A DNA stretch of 64,000 nt from Meghimatium bilineatum (Eukaryota; Mollusca; Gastropoda; Stylommatophora; Philomycidae), in the NCBI GenBank assembly GCA_034231615.1, contig CM067311.1:24766015-24830014 (forward strand), written 5' to 3'. Of this stretch, positions 53,755-64,000 are shown in pieces. Position 1 is the stretch's first letter. Each line of letters begins with the position of its first letter. The position numbers and the translations under genes were made by a program. A model generated the notes under the pieces. The model was not told the DNA's origin and searched no databases. It worked only from the letters and a program-made list of their open reading frames with translations.

Positions 53755-54530
53755 AAAACAAGAAAAATCATTTGGATGTCCCGAAGAACTCACCATTAAG
53801 GTTAGTTAGTTTCATGATGGTATGACAGCTTATGTGCAAGATGACGACGCATACTCTAACCCGTTTCCACTAACTAACATGTCAATTAGGGTTGCATGCT
53901 GGCTCCACGCTCTTTAGCATGGTGTTCTCTGCTATGGTGGTGATGCCTTCTTGAACAACAGTGTATGAATTTGCTTTCATATCGAGCCGATAGGAGGGCT
54001 ATTCAATCTCTATAAATTGAAGACCAAAGCTCAGACTGATATTGTTCGCGACCTCTTATTCCCTGACTATTGCGCACTCAACGCTACCAGTCTGAAAGAC
54101 ATTCAGGGCAGCAAAAACTAACAGACCTCTTTTCTTTGACCTGTGATGCGTTCGGTCTCACCATCAGTACCTCGAACTCATTATTAATGTACCAACAAGC
54201 GCTAGGTGTCCCCTACACAGAACCAGTAATCACAGTGGTAGGACAGACACTCAATACTGATGATATTTTTGTATATCTCATCAGCACTCTATCGCACACT
54301 GCGACAATTGACAAGGATGTTGCCCTGCGTATTGATCGCGCTATGCTGCCTTCGGGAGCCTTCATGCCAACTTCTGGATCAGGCGTGATCTCAGTTCGAC
54401 AACTAAGTTTGACATCTACCGTGCAGTAGTTCTACCAACACTGCTTTATGCTGCGCCGTCCTGGACTGTCTATCCGTGACACGTTCAACAGCGTAACTCT
54501 TTCCACCTTCGGTGCCCAATAAATTTCAAA
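53755..54530 (+). mobile_element. RTE-like LINE, RT C-terminal half
   Basis: FGCPEELTI and FHDGMTAYVQDDDAYSNPFP, then a damaged VRQGC...L region, LFSLTCDAFGLTISTSNSLL, PYTEPVITVVGQTLNTDDIF, YLISTLSHTATIDKDVALRI and FDIYRAVVLPTLLYAAPSWT follow in order. These are the palm-thumb blocks of a widespread RTE-like family. The catalytic ADD box is lost within 54000-54070. A 119-codon frame (54070-54429) survives. Confidence 0.85.
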
Positions 54531-54554
54531 GCAATGTTGCATACCCTGACATCC

Positions 54555-56720
54555 GTCACAGATATCAGGGCCAATGAAGATCTGCTGGGAGATATTGAAG
54601 AATTGCAACTCGCTATTAAGATTACATCTGATGGCGCTTCAGTCCTTGATGGAATCAGGTACAGGCTACTCAAGTACACGGGGGAGTTAATGCTAACTAA
54701 GATGAACGACGATTATAATGTGGAACTTAAAACAGGAGTAGTACCAGAGGTGTTGCTACATAGCTTTCTCATACTCGTGTTGAAACCAGAAAATTATGTT
54801 GCTGACATAAGAGGTTATCGCATCATCACATTGCAGAACGTGTACGGTAATATTTTGGAGAGAATTATGGCTAGATGCATAACCAGGGAACTAGAGATTT
54901 AGGTGATCTCCCAAATATTATAGGTGCATACAGACCCAGAAGAGATATAGTCACAAACGCAGCAGTTCTTGCATACGAAGTTTATGAAGGTTTTCAGAAT
55001 AAAGTGTAAACTGTAGTCGCAGTGATGATATATCTAGAAGATGCGTACAGAAGAGTCACTCACCTTGTTGACATGTTTAAGGAGCACATTTTCCAGCCCT
55101 GGGGCATACGCTGGACATAAAATGTGTTAATCTGTAGAAAGGTGGCTGTGACTTACGGATCCTGGACGATAGATTAGAACAATAGCAACTTGTCTGTCAC
55201 AAGAATCTACTTTGTCTCCGGTACTGTTTAATATGTATACATTAAATATTACTCAATTACAAACCTCAAACAATTGCATAGTTCTAAAATACGCTGATGA
55301 TATCCTACTATACAGCATTGTAGGAACAGAACAGATCGTGCTAACAATGTACAGAGTGGACTAGATCAATTGTCGATATATTGTGCAGAACATACAAAGA
55401 TGTGATAAATCCCTCGAAAGTTAAGGTCTTCTGATTCTCCTTGAATAATAATCTGGTCAGTGACATACTGCCAGCTGTTACGTACAGGGGCTGATTCATT
55501 GAACGAGAACATGACCCTAAATCTCTTGGAACAACCATTGATAAAAGTCTCTCATTAAAATAAAAACACTCCGAAAAGGGAAGGATAAAAGAGGGATCAG
55601 TGTTATCATGGTCATGGCGACCTTCGACATGCAGCAATTGGTATTGTTTATGCTTCTACATGTGATGGTACTATCTGTCATAGCTTATGGCCTCGACCTA
55701 CTAACATTGTCACAGACACAAGTCGATATATTGGGGAAATCCCAAAATGAAGCAATGAGAGCGATACTTCGGTGTACTAGGGATACACCAATCTCTTATA
55801 TGAGATTTCTGCTTGATCTCCTCAATATTAGAGTGCTGACACCAGTTAGCACAGGTTAGGTCGTACCATAAAGTAGCAGAATACAACCACCACCCATTAC
55901 ACAAACGTCTAGACGAGTCAAAGGAAAAACGAATCAAAATTGGCAGTATCGTATAATGGATGGCAGAGACTGAAGACACACTGCGAAGAGTATGTGAATT
56001 AGAAGAAATAGGAAAGGGAAGTGAATGGATGAGGAAATATCAGAGAAAAAAGTCAATGACAACTAGATATTGAAATGAAAATAATACAACTAGATAAAGC
56101 ATGTCGGAAATGGATTAGTGTCTGTCCCAGTTTACGGTGCATGGGCTCGCCCAGTTACACTCGAAACCACAAGACAAAATTATATATACCGACGACTCAA
56201 TCAATACAAATACAAGCGTTTGGGGTTTTGTTGCCTACAGAAACGGGCTAAAGTTGGTTGAGAAATCATCTGCATACTCCACTGTCACAACATGAGGATG
56301 GAGATAGAGGGAGCTACAGCAGCACCTAATAACTGGCTGATAACTGATACATCAACACATCCTGTAATACAGATTCTCAAAGCATACTACACAGGATAGA
56401 CAAATGCATGATGAGAAAGGAATGGTTTAATGTATTGAATAATTCAGTTGTCCAGAGCATTACATGGATATACTACCTTGGTCATGCCGGGTCAGAGGAA
56501 AATAGACATCTGACTTATTGGCAAGTAATGCTGCTATAGATGGCACAATGCTGAGAAGAGATATAGCGGATGTGATTAAGACAGTTATGAATGCATTGCA
56601 AAATAAAGATCAGGTTAAAGAAGTTGAGAACGAATACCGTGTTCCCCAAAATGCCGCAACGGTACGGAGGTTCCTTTATATTATTCATTTAGTGAAATCA
56701 AATGTACATTTTTAGGGATA
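54555..56720 (+). mobile_element. RNase H-type LINE, RT plus RNase H, decayed
   Basis: LDGIRYRLLKYTGELMLTKM, LLHSFLILVLKPENYVADIR and GYRIITLQNVYGNILERIMA form the RT fingers. GAYRPRRDIVTNAAVLAYEV, LKYADDILLYS (YADD 55290-55301) and LDLLTLSQTQVDIL follow. An RNase H-like YTDDSINT near 56185 and ITWIYYLGHAGSEENRH and ASNAAIDGTMLRRDIADVIK close the element. It is over 2 kb, the longest copy of this class here, and starts within about 30 bp of the end of a different LINE. Many stops are present. Confidence 0.88.
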
Positions 56721-56955
56721 TCTATACATTATTTATTTCGTGAAATCGTACGTGTGTGTGTGTGTGTGTGCGCGTGTGCGTATTTTTTTTTTTGGGGGGG
56801 GGGGAAGAGGGGGTAAAATGATTGTTTGGCATAATTAAGCAGTGGTTGTTTGGGGGGGGTGGTGAGGGGTCCCCAAATTATTTACCGTTCTTGATAAGAA
56901 GGTAAAAAATTGTACAATTCGTTGACGTAATTTATGGACAGCTTCTTATGACGAT
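56712..56955. mobile_element. diverged TIR element (GGCTGTCCATA-type)
   Basis: The right end reads gttgacgtaatttatggaca, the complement of tgtccataaattacgtcaac seen at 3275. The left end ttagggatatctatacatta is a weak inverted match. The interior holds (gt)n and G-runs. The left edge abuts the end of the LINE. Confidence 0.45.
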
Positions 56956-57010
56956 GTCGCTTCTTTTAACCGCAGACATTAGTCAGGTTATATTAGTATA
57001 TCAGAGATTT
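56935..57010. repeat. small repeat related to the 131-bp insert
   Basis: cttttaaccgcagacattag and tcaggttatattagtatatc resemble 25491-25621 and 30285-30400. Confidence 0.4.
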
Positions 57011-57205
57011 TAACCACAAAATATATTAGAAATCGCGTTTATGGTAATCCTTTCACTAAGATCTCTGGAAACTACAAGGTATTGTCAAAAGGTATTGTAT
57101 ATGCCCGGTGTAGACCGGCATTGCATGTCGAGAGGTTAGTATGCGGTTTCTTCAGCTAGTGTTGGAGACAGGATTACCGAGCAATGTATCGTGCAAGAGA
57201 TCAAC

Positions 57206-57445
57206 TTCTAACATCTTCTCCTTCGGTGTTAATTCTCAAACTCCCGATGTATCTCTCTTGTAACAAGATAGTGGTCTTACAAGATAGTGGTCTTACAAGA
57301 TAGTGGTCTTACAAGATAGTGGTCTTACGAGATTTTCAGCAAGATATAGCTAAGAAATTGGACATTTATTACATTTTATTTATTTATATTATGTATCACC
57401 ACTTTATTTGCGTCAAAGGCCCGGTACATCCATCTTCGGCTGAAT
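57206..57445 (-). repeat. (GAA)n-tailed SINE-like variant with internal 16-bp expansion
   Basis: ttaattctcaaactcccgat, gtatctctcttgtaac, then acaagatagtggtctt four times (57264-57330), then ttatttgcgtcaaaggcccg and tacatccatcttcggctg. The expanded block corresponds to the single tagcaagaccattgtcctac segment of other copies. Confidence 0.75.
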
Positions 57446-58114
57446 CTTCTTGCTTTAGTTTACAAAAATATATTAGTCCTAGTCTATCCCTTCCTCACTT
57501 TGTAAACAATATATCAGTTTTAAACAGCCTTCCTATTTACAGCAATTTTGTACAAAATTATCACATCGCAGATAGTTGTTCTCTTAGTTTCTCGTAAGCT
57601 TGACATAATGATCATGTAAGGATAATACTAAAGCAAGCACTCTAATCCTTTATGCTCAGAGCTCTAGTTCTAGAAAAGTACTACCAGTCGTTTATATAAC
57701 ACATTGTGTTGTTAAACAGAAACATTCTAGTTGGCTCTTTGCAAGGCACCTTTTGTCATCAGGGATAATGGAAAAAAACTGTCAGCATTTACTGGGAAAA
57801 TTTTTAAAAACCAGATACGTAAGGAGTATAGAAAAACAAATTACAAATAACACTAACGATATCAACAGAAATAAACGACGTTTCGACTAAAAATTCTTCG
57901 TCAGGACAAACACAAATAGCAAAAATTGAATATTACAATCAGAGAATCATAATGTGGTATGATCTTTTTACATTTTGCAGACGGTCATTGAGCAATAAGA
58001 AGACCCACTCCGTTGAATATTTCCTCAGGGATGGAGATTTTCAAGCGATCATGTCACAGCAACGGAAGATGTTTGTGTGCGCCTTTCTCTTTTATTTTCG
58101 TCCATATCTTTAAA
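57446..58114. other. no recognised feature
   Basis: AT-rich sequence, no supported frame or repeat. Confidence 0.45.
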
Positions 58115-58560
58115 AATATTATTTCTGAACTATGCTGCTCCCATACGCAGGATCTGCCTCCATAAATCCCGTGTGTTCCCAGTGTTTAGATTTTATGTAG
58201 AAGCCTTTCATCGAAGATTTACAGATGTCTTTATACCTCAGCATTGGTCTACCGCGGACTTGATGGCCTTCCACCAGTTCCCCGAATAGTACTTGTTTTG
58301 GGATGCGGCAAATTGGCATCAAACCAGCCAACGCAATCTATGTATATTGTATGTTTCCATGGCAGATGGAGGCTGAGTGCGTGGCAACACTTCCATGTTG
58401 GTGATTTTGTTGTGCCATTTAATGTGTAAAGATCTTGTGGAGACATCTTAGATGAAAGATGGTCTGTCTCCTCTCATGTTTGGTGTATGTAGTCCATGTT
58501 TCAGATCCGTAGTATAGTGTTCTCATCACGCATGTTTGATAGGATCTGTATGTTTGTTTT
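58115..58560 (-). mobile_element. RTE-like LINE 3' end
   Basis: The minus strand from 58560 has a frame with VSTRSLHIKWHN, then RLRWFDANLPH-like codons. After a shift comes ICRIPKQVLFGELVEGHQVR, GRPMLRYKDICKSSMKGFYI and KHWEHTG. This is the classic LINE tail (RIPKQLLYGEL ... RGRPxxRYKDxLK). The ORF ends at a stop near 58119. Confidence 0.85.
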
Positions 58561-59040
58561 CAATTTTAGCGTATGGTTTTTCCAAGTTCAGATTTAATCA
58601 TAATGTAAGAGAGGAGCAAAATTAGTTAATAAGGGAAATAAAATGAGAGAAGGGAAAAAAAGAAGAGACAAATATGGCTAGAACAGAAGAACGAGTAAAA
58701 TTAAAAGCAACAGAGGATGACCCTTAATAAAAGAAAAATCTAAGAGAACGATACATTTCTTTATCTCATATACATATATATATAGATAATTATGTTTTGT
58801 ATTTTGTTCCTTATGTATCTCTTTTCCCCCCTTATTGCTATGTTTTGCTCTAGCCTTCACATCTTTAGTACGTTAGGTTGTATCCTATCACTGAGGATTT
58901 ATCATATTGTCAGCATTTATACCCGTCTATTTGCTGTTATAATAGAAACATTATTCAAGTCAAATTGTAACAATTGTTTCTACCTTTAAGGAGCAACATT
59001 TATAGAAAAAAACCTATAAAGTATAGTTACTTTTTCACGT
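58561..59040. other. no recognised feature
   Basis: AT-rich sequence, no supported feature. Confidence 0.5.
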
Positions 59041-59330
59041 AAATTTAAGTAGGAAGCCAGAGGACAACTCTTAAAAATTCACCAAATCTCCTAGCAACTA
59101 TTGCACACGCGTTCTATCGTACTTGACCAACCGCATTTCCAAAACAATATTCGATTGTGTCAAGCCATTCAAACCGTGCACTCAAGATCACCAGAACGGA
59201 CCGTATGTATGGCTTGACAAAAAGGCTTGAGATGCGGTTAGTCAAGTACGGAAAAACGCGTATGCAATAGTTGCTAGGAGATTTGGTGCCGTTATAAGGA
59301 CTGGTTCAATTCCCGTTAGTCTTAAGAATA
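59041..59330. repeat. second palindromic element: 57-bp arms, 95-bp spacer
   Basis: Arms 59080-59136 and 59232-59288 are inverted copies of each other (six mismatches) and match the inner parts of the arms at 23920-24099. The right arm continues into ggactggttcaattcccgtt as in the first copy. On the left, aaatttaagtaggaagccag and aggacaa (59041-59067) is the exact reverse complement of 24121-24147. The spacer carries its own hairpin (tgtcaagccat ... atggcttgaca). Confidence 0.9.
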
Positions 59331-60017
59331 GTTAATTTTGCATACAATTGAAGTGTACAGAGCTGATGTGGGCATTATTTGTTTGGGATTTGGTCAAAAA
59401 CCTTGTTCAGATCGTTCTAACTCTATGTAGTGTTTTGTGAGCCTTGGTTTAAAGTGAATTTACTACATTCAAATCAACTGGTGAGTCAAAAATAATAGGC
59501 CGGTCGGCCTGATTACACCCACCTTGGTGTAATTTATACATCCCTGGTATAGGAAAATACGGTGTTATATTTTTCTTCAAGCAGCGCAATACTTAAGGAT
59601 GATATGGTCAGAATACATTCCGCTGTCGTTATTTTCTGATAAGATCTGTTATATTTCAGTTATGCTGAGTTGACCTAGTTGATGGTGTAAAAGAATTTCA
59701 AGACGGTCTGGAATACTAAACTCGGTGCACCCCACTTTGGGATCAGTGCACTAATCATTTACCCATGGCCCCAACATGGGACCTATCTGCGGGCTAGGTA
59801 TGAATATAATGTAGTTATGAGGCAAGTCACATTTCTCTAATTGGAGTTATTGATATCATCTACATTCTGAATTTGACATTTGTTCTGATATGATATTATC
59901 AGAATGCATGTGCAGTAAATGTGACAGCTTGATTTGTCCATCAGTAGACTTTTTGTTTCTCCCTCGTTCTCCAGCTGAAGTCGGACGATGGTATGAATTT
60001 CATTAATGAATTTTACT
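59331..60017. other. no recognised feature
   Basis: Apparently unique sequence of mixed composition. Confidence 0.45.
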
Positions 60018-60367
60018 GTGGTCACTAGCCCCGGTGACGTTAAGCTTTTCCGTCAGAGATGTTTCTGCTAGCATTAGTTTTCTTCTTGTGGTCACTAGCC
60101 CCGGTGACGTTAAGCTTTTCCGTCAGAGATGTTTCTGTTAGCATTAGTTTTCTTCTTGTGGTCACTAGCCCCAGTGCCGTTAAGCTTTTCCGTCAGAGAT
60201 GTTTCTGCTAGCATTAGTTTTCTTCTTGTGGTCACTAGCCCCGGTGACTTTAAGCTTTTCCGTCAGAGATGTTTCTGCTAGCATTAGTTTTCTTCTTGTG
60301 GTCACTAGTACCGGTGACTTTAAGCTTTTCCGTCAGAGATGTTTCTGCTAGCATTAGTTTTATTATT
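60018..60367. repeat. 70-bp minisatellite, 5 units
   Basis: Exactly five units of gtggtcactagccccggtga, cgttaagcttttccgtcaga, gatgtttctgctagcattag and ttttcttctt, 95 percent or more alike. Each unit contains a HindIII site and a GCTAGC-like block. Confidence 0.97.
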
Positions 60368-60952
60368 GTTGCACAGTACAGTGGGTAGTTCTGCAAACTA
60401 TGTTCTCTGTTGTGGAGATTGTCAAGAGTGTCACATTTCGGTGTCGTCAACTTCAAACATCCTGTACATGTTTTGTTTGAGTCTGTTGTGATCTGATCTC
60501 AATCGAAAAATGATTGTTTATTCTTATCTTCCTAAAATCAGTAAACAATGTCCCACTTCTCATTCAGACAACTACTGAAGAATCGTCACCAAAACAACTA
60601 TTGTGATGTTCTAGCATTGACAATAACAGAAAGTGATGGTGCAGCGTGACTGCATTGAAGTACTATGTATGTTGACTCCGTTCTAGTATATATTTTTGAG
60701 ATTAAAAACGGTTGTATGTTACCGGGACCCATAAGTAGAGCAAAATTGCTAACATTGTTTCCTGCCATGCATATTGTCTTCTTCTTCTTTCTGTCCTCAT
60801 GTACCTTCGGTGTTGAGGGGAGAGTGAGTGTACGGTCTTTTGCCCTTCTATTTGCCTCTTCTGCTGTTATATTTCCGAGTGTCTCTAATACACTATCTAT
60901 CCACCTTTTACTGCATATTGTAAAAACGACTAATTAGGATAAAGAGAGGTTA
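60368..60952. other. no recognised gene
   Basis: A 90-codon plus frame at 60665-60937 has a hydrophobic run but no recognised motif. tttcctgccatgcatattgtc near 60758 is a scrap of the (GAA)n-tailed family. Confidence 0.4.
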
Positions 60953-61040
60953 GCTACCCCATCATGTAGAAACTTTATTTATTGGAGTCAATGGCGCATA
61001 TATCACAGCTTAATTGGAACAACAGAAGGCAATCCATCTT
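60953..61040 (+). repeat. (GAA)n-tailed SINE-like family, middle part
   Basis: ccatcatgtagaaactttat and gcgcatatatcacagcttaa in family order. Ends lost. Confidence 0.5.
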
Positions 61041-61988
61041 TTGATTATATCTATCCTTCTAACATAATTTTAGAATAAATGCAGACAAAGAAGTTCATGA
61101 AAAATAAAGCTACTCCTTTTGCTTTTAAAATTTAATCTAATGTAAGGGGGAAAAAAACAAATTGATTTCTAGCTATTTTCTAGTAATCTGTCCAATCGAT
61201 AGTCAAAAATACACATACAAAACTCAGAACAGTAAATGATTGCAAATAATAAAACTGAATGGGGAATGATGCTAATTTTTGTTCTTGAATTTATTATACG
61301 GCCTTCTGCCATTATTTGTCCCGCAACCGAATGAAAGAAAACAAAATTAGGGAAAATTTTATCGACTATAACTGATTCTAGGATGCAATCTCTAGAAAGT
61401 TTAGCTCCGCCCTCTCATCATCAAGACTGCTCATTGGTTCCAAATATGTCAGGAATCGTTGGCGCCAGCATCTGAAAAAATGCTTATTGGCTTGACGACG
61501 CTTTCTAAATAACCCTCTGAGCACTGTCTGCCAAATTGTTCCACGCCTCTGTAGCTTAATTTATGGCTGGAGTGCACGTTTAAAGTAAGCCAACTCGACT
61601 GTTGTCTCGGTGTTTAACTCTCTCTTAATAGACTTTCTCGTGGCTTGTAGGAGTACTTGCTTCTTTTATCTTTGGAAATTGCAATTAAATTGTGTCAATG
61701 TGCTCGGAGAAACATATGATTCTTGAAACAGTCTGGAAGATGTAAGTATAAACGTATTTCTTGGTGTTGTCTTTAAGACAGGCTTCATTCGCAGGAGCGT
61801 TTTAATATAATTTATCTTTCCATTTTAAATACAGATAAAGTAATTTATGAAAGGATAAGCATATAATCACTGTGAGCCGTTGGGTATATTGAACAAGCGG
61901 AAGGCGTTCAATAATTTCTAATATAAATACGTCAGATTTTCATGATAGTTGTTCATCGGAGACAAGATTCGCATGGTGAATTCATAAG
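61041..61988. other. no recognised feature
   Basis: Apparently unique AT-rich DNA, with short frames only. Confidence 0.5.
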
Positions 61989-61996
61989 CTAGTGTC

Positions 61997-62187
61997 CAGG
62001 GCCGTAGTTGTGATTATCTAAGGATGGGCGTTACCTGATTTTGAAGATATTTTAATGAAAAATCGCCAAGGGAGGGTTTTTTTAAAAATCGAACTTTTGG
62101 TTTTGTTCCTAACACTAAAAATCATGTTCAAATTTGCTAAGGGAGGGATTTGAATACGCCAATCCCCCTCCCTTTTCTACGGGCCTG
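61997..62187. mobile_element. hAT-like MITE with 8-bp target-site duplication
   Basis: The left end cagggccgtag and the right end ctacgggcctg are inverted repeats (10 of 11). The flanks ctagtgtc (61989-61996) and ttagtgtc (62188-62195) form an 8-bp duplication with one change. CAGGG-type ends and 8-bp duplications are the hallmark of the hAT superfamily. At 191 bp it has no room for a transposase. It contains an internal agggaggg repeat on both sides. Confidence 0.8.
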
Positions 62188-62297
62188 TTAGTGTCCCAAA
62201 TGTTAATCTGAAGTGGAATGTGTCAAATCCGAAAGGCAAAGATATTGAAGCCGAGCTATACCTGTGTGTGGCCGGAGCCTAAAAGAATAGCTACACT

Positions 62298-62512
62298 GTA
62301 ACCTGCCACATACTTCGAAGTGGCGACATAAGGTTTTGGGGTTTTAGTTGACTGCTCCATCTCATAGAGGTGAATGCTGAAGTTGGATGTTTTAGACCGA
62401 CAGGAGCAGATATCGCGATTATGCTGTAAACATTGCACAAAGCATTCAATTATCCGGACTACATCCTGCTACCCTGCGCAGGATTTCGAGAACGAATGCA
62501 GAAGATGAAGAT
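62298..62512 (+). repeat. (GAA)n-tailed SINE-like family, near full length
   Basis: taacctgccacatacttcga, agtggcgacataagg, atgctgaagttggatgtttt, gcagatatcgcgattatgct, gtaaacattgcacaaagcat and gagaacgaatgcagaagatg follow the family order to its 3' end. Confidence 0.75.
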
Positions 62513-63403
62513 CTAGAATAGATAATAGTATCTTTAATTGGCTCCATGTACACGAGCATTGCTTCATCCGTTATGCCTCAGTTGTTATTGCACTAACGTC
62601 TTGGTCGTGTAGCTTCAGTTGAATTTTTTAGTTACACTGAAAAAAATAGAGGGGAGTTGACAATGGATACGAGTATAGTATACGCTGAAACTTCTTTATT
62701 AACGTCTGCTGGTTGCAGACAGATTAATGAAACAACGAGGCTGAGATTTGAGGAGTTCCCTATTTAATATAGAACTAGTAGAACTGGACACATGCGCGGC
62801 AGAAATGTGGGCATGCTCAACCGAGACCGTTGACGGTAAAGACCTCTGAATAGAAAATAAATACGCCTTCAATCGTTACTTCTTTGGTTATTGTGATTGT
62901 CGTTGGTCCTTATTTATATACTTGGAGTAGCACGTAAAACAAGCCAAGGATAACAAACGAAATTCACGGAAATAATGAAAAATCAGCCTTCCAGGTCATG
63001 TTTACTTTCTGTACACTGGTCTTTACTGGAGCCTGGTCATGCTTGCTTTCTGTACGCAGGTCTTTACTGGAGCTCAGTCATGGCTCAACCAACGAGTCAT
63101 CAGTAAGCATACCATTCGTCACCAGCTATAGCAGACTGAGCACCTATGGGTCTACCCTGAGTGCAGTGATGTCGATTCATTCCTAATAGTTAACTGAATA
63201 AATGATACAACAACTAACGGTCGCCTAAACCTAGATAAATGGTAGCATATCATTTCAATGGCAGTGTAGCAAATTGTTAACTGGAATAGTGCAACCAGTA
63301 GGCTTGATGTTGACCACATCACCCTTCTAAGATATGCCGCTGGTCAGTGATAGAAACGGGTCTAACACGCACTCCGCAATGCTCTTCCCTCAGTTACATT
63401 AGA
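62513..63403. other. no recognised feature
   Basis: Contains a local duplication (catgtttactttctgtacac ... tcatgcttgctttctgtacg near 62996-63070). No gene seen. Confidence 0.45.
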
Positions 63404-63458
63404 AGTTTTTCTTGTCGTTTTTTCTCAAACTCCCACTGTATCTCTCTTGCAGTAGGAT
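63404..63458 (-). repeat. SINE-like variant, truncated
   Basis: ttttctcaaactcccactgt and atctctcttgcagtaggatt, then direct passage into a LINE. Confidence 0.6.
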
Positions 63459-63459
63459 T

Positions 63460-63870
63460 TTACTATATTTACAAGAAAGATGAAAGAAAAATAGTGACAA
63501 CAGAAATGACATGTCTACGAAGAATACTCGGAGTGTCATTAAGAGAAAGAATTAGAAACGATAACATCAGACAGATAACCAAAACAATACCAGTATTGGA
63601 ACACATCAAAAGACAGCAGATCAAGTGGTTTTCACACGCTTCCAGACTACCGACATATAGCATGCCACAGATGGCCATGACACATAGACATAACGGTTAT
63701 AAAGCCAGAGGCAGACCATGTAAAAGATGGATTACAGAAATCAAAGAAGCTGATTTATCATCAAGCTTACAAACAGCGCACAAGAAGGTCATCTCCAGAG
63801 AACTCTTCCACCCCTGACGCTGCAAGGCAAACAAGGGACACAGCGTATAGATAGATAGATAGATAGATAG
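63460..63870 (+). mobile_element. RTE-like LINE (family D) 3' end with (GATA)n tail
   Basis: One frame reads RKIVTTEMTCLRRILGVSLR, ERIRNDNIRQITKTIPVLEH, IKRQQIKWFSHASRLPTYSM and RGRPCKRWITEIKEADLSSS before the stop. It is the intact C-terminus of the same family as 19328-20026, here without frameshift for over 110 codons, so it is relatively young. The 3' end is caaggcaaacaagggacaca followed by (gata)n at 63846-63870. Confidence 0.9.
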
Positions 63871-63909
63871 ACAAGAAAGATGTACAACTCAGATAAAGGA
63901 AATGCATTA

Positions 63910-64000
63910 GATATGACGATGCATGTTAAGAAAGGAATGGATCACTTGATGTTGGATGAGATATGAAGATGCATGTTGAGAAAGGAATGGATCACTCTAT
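63910..64000. repeat. ~48-bp tandem repeat cut by the window edge
   Basis: gatatgacgatgcatgttaa and gaaaggaatggatcact recur as gatatgaagatgcatgttga and gaaaggaatggatcact at the very end. More units probably lie outside the window. Confidence 0.85.

Overview
The window looks like nuclear DNA of an animal. It is AT-rich and has no prokaryote-style gene packing. No host gene can be assembled from it. It is crowded with decayed retrotransposons, tRNA-like SINEs, small inverted-repeat elements and more than twenty different minisatellite arrays. The mix (several RTE-like and RNase H-bearing LINE families, a Penelope-like element, short (GAA)n-tailed elements, tRNA-like SINEs and abundant minisatellites) suggests a lophotrochozoan, perhaps a mollusc. 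That is an inference from general knowledge, not something the sequence proves.

Layout. 1-8 kb: a possible exon (89-249), a Penelope-like reverse transcriptase remnant (270-969, minus), (GAA)n-tailed SINE-like copies, LINE fragments at 3.4-3.8 and 4.45-5.2 kb, a minus-strand RNase H-type LINE (6.13-7.05 kb) carrying a SINE with target-site duplication, and a candidate terminal exon (7927-8102). 8.7-10.3 kb: a 27-unit mosaic minisatellite. 10.3-16 kb: an inverted-repeat element, 42-, 23- and 26-bp arrays, two tRNA-like SINEs and LINE 3' ends. 16-23 kb: LINE 5' and 3' fragments, then a LINE placed inside a SINE-like copy whose body has expanded into fifteen 47-bp units. 23.9-26.7 kb: a near-perfect 86-bp-arm palindrome, a 33-bp array, and a minus-strand LINE whose C-terminal coding sequence has expanded into about 15 tandem 32-34-bp units. 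28.4-32 kb: an RTE-like LINE, a LINE-tailed chimeric repeat and a 1.6-kb array of 30-bp units. 33-41 kb: further LINEs, including one inside another with an exact 12-bp target-site duplication. 42-46 kb: a GC-richer, unclassified minus-strand coding-like block and LINE/SINE remnants. 48-52 kb: several minisatellites. 53.2-56.7 kb: two different LINEs head to tail. 57-64 kb: more LINE and SINE fragments, a second palindromic element, a 70-bp array and a hAT-like MITE with 8-bp duplications.

No gene in the window forms a pathway. The shared theme is how repeats arise. LINE families end in their own short tandem tails. Insertions nest inside older insertions with readable target-site duplications. 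Pieces of LINE or SINE have been amplified locally into minisatellites. Long open frames across several arrays are by-products of unit lengths divisible by three. All translations were read by eye, and family names rest on motif recognition, so database searches could refine or change them.
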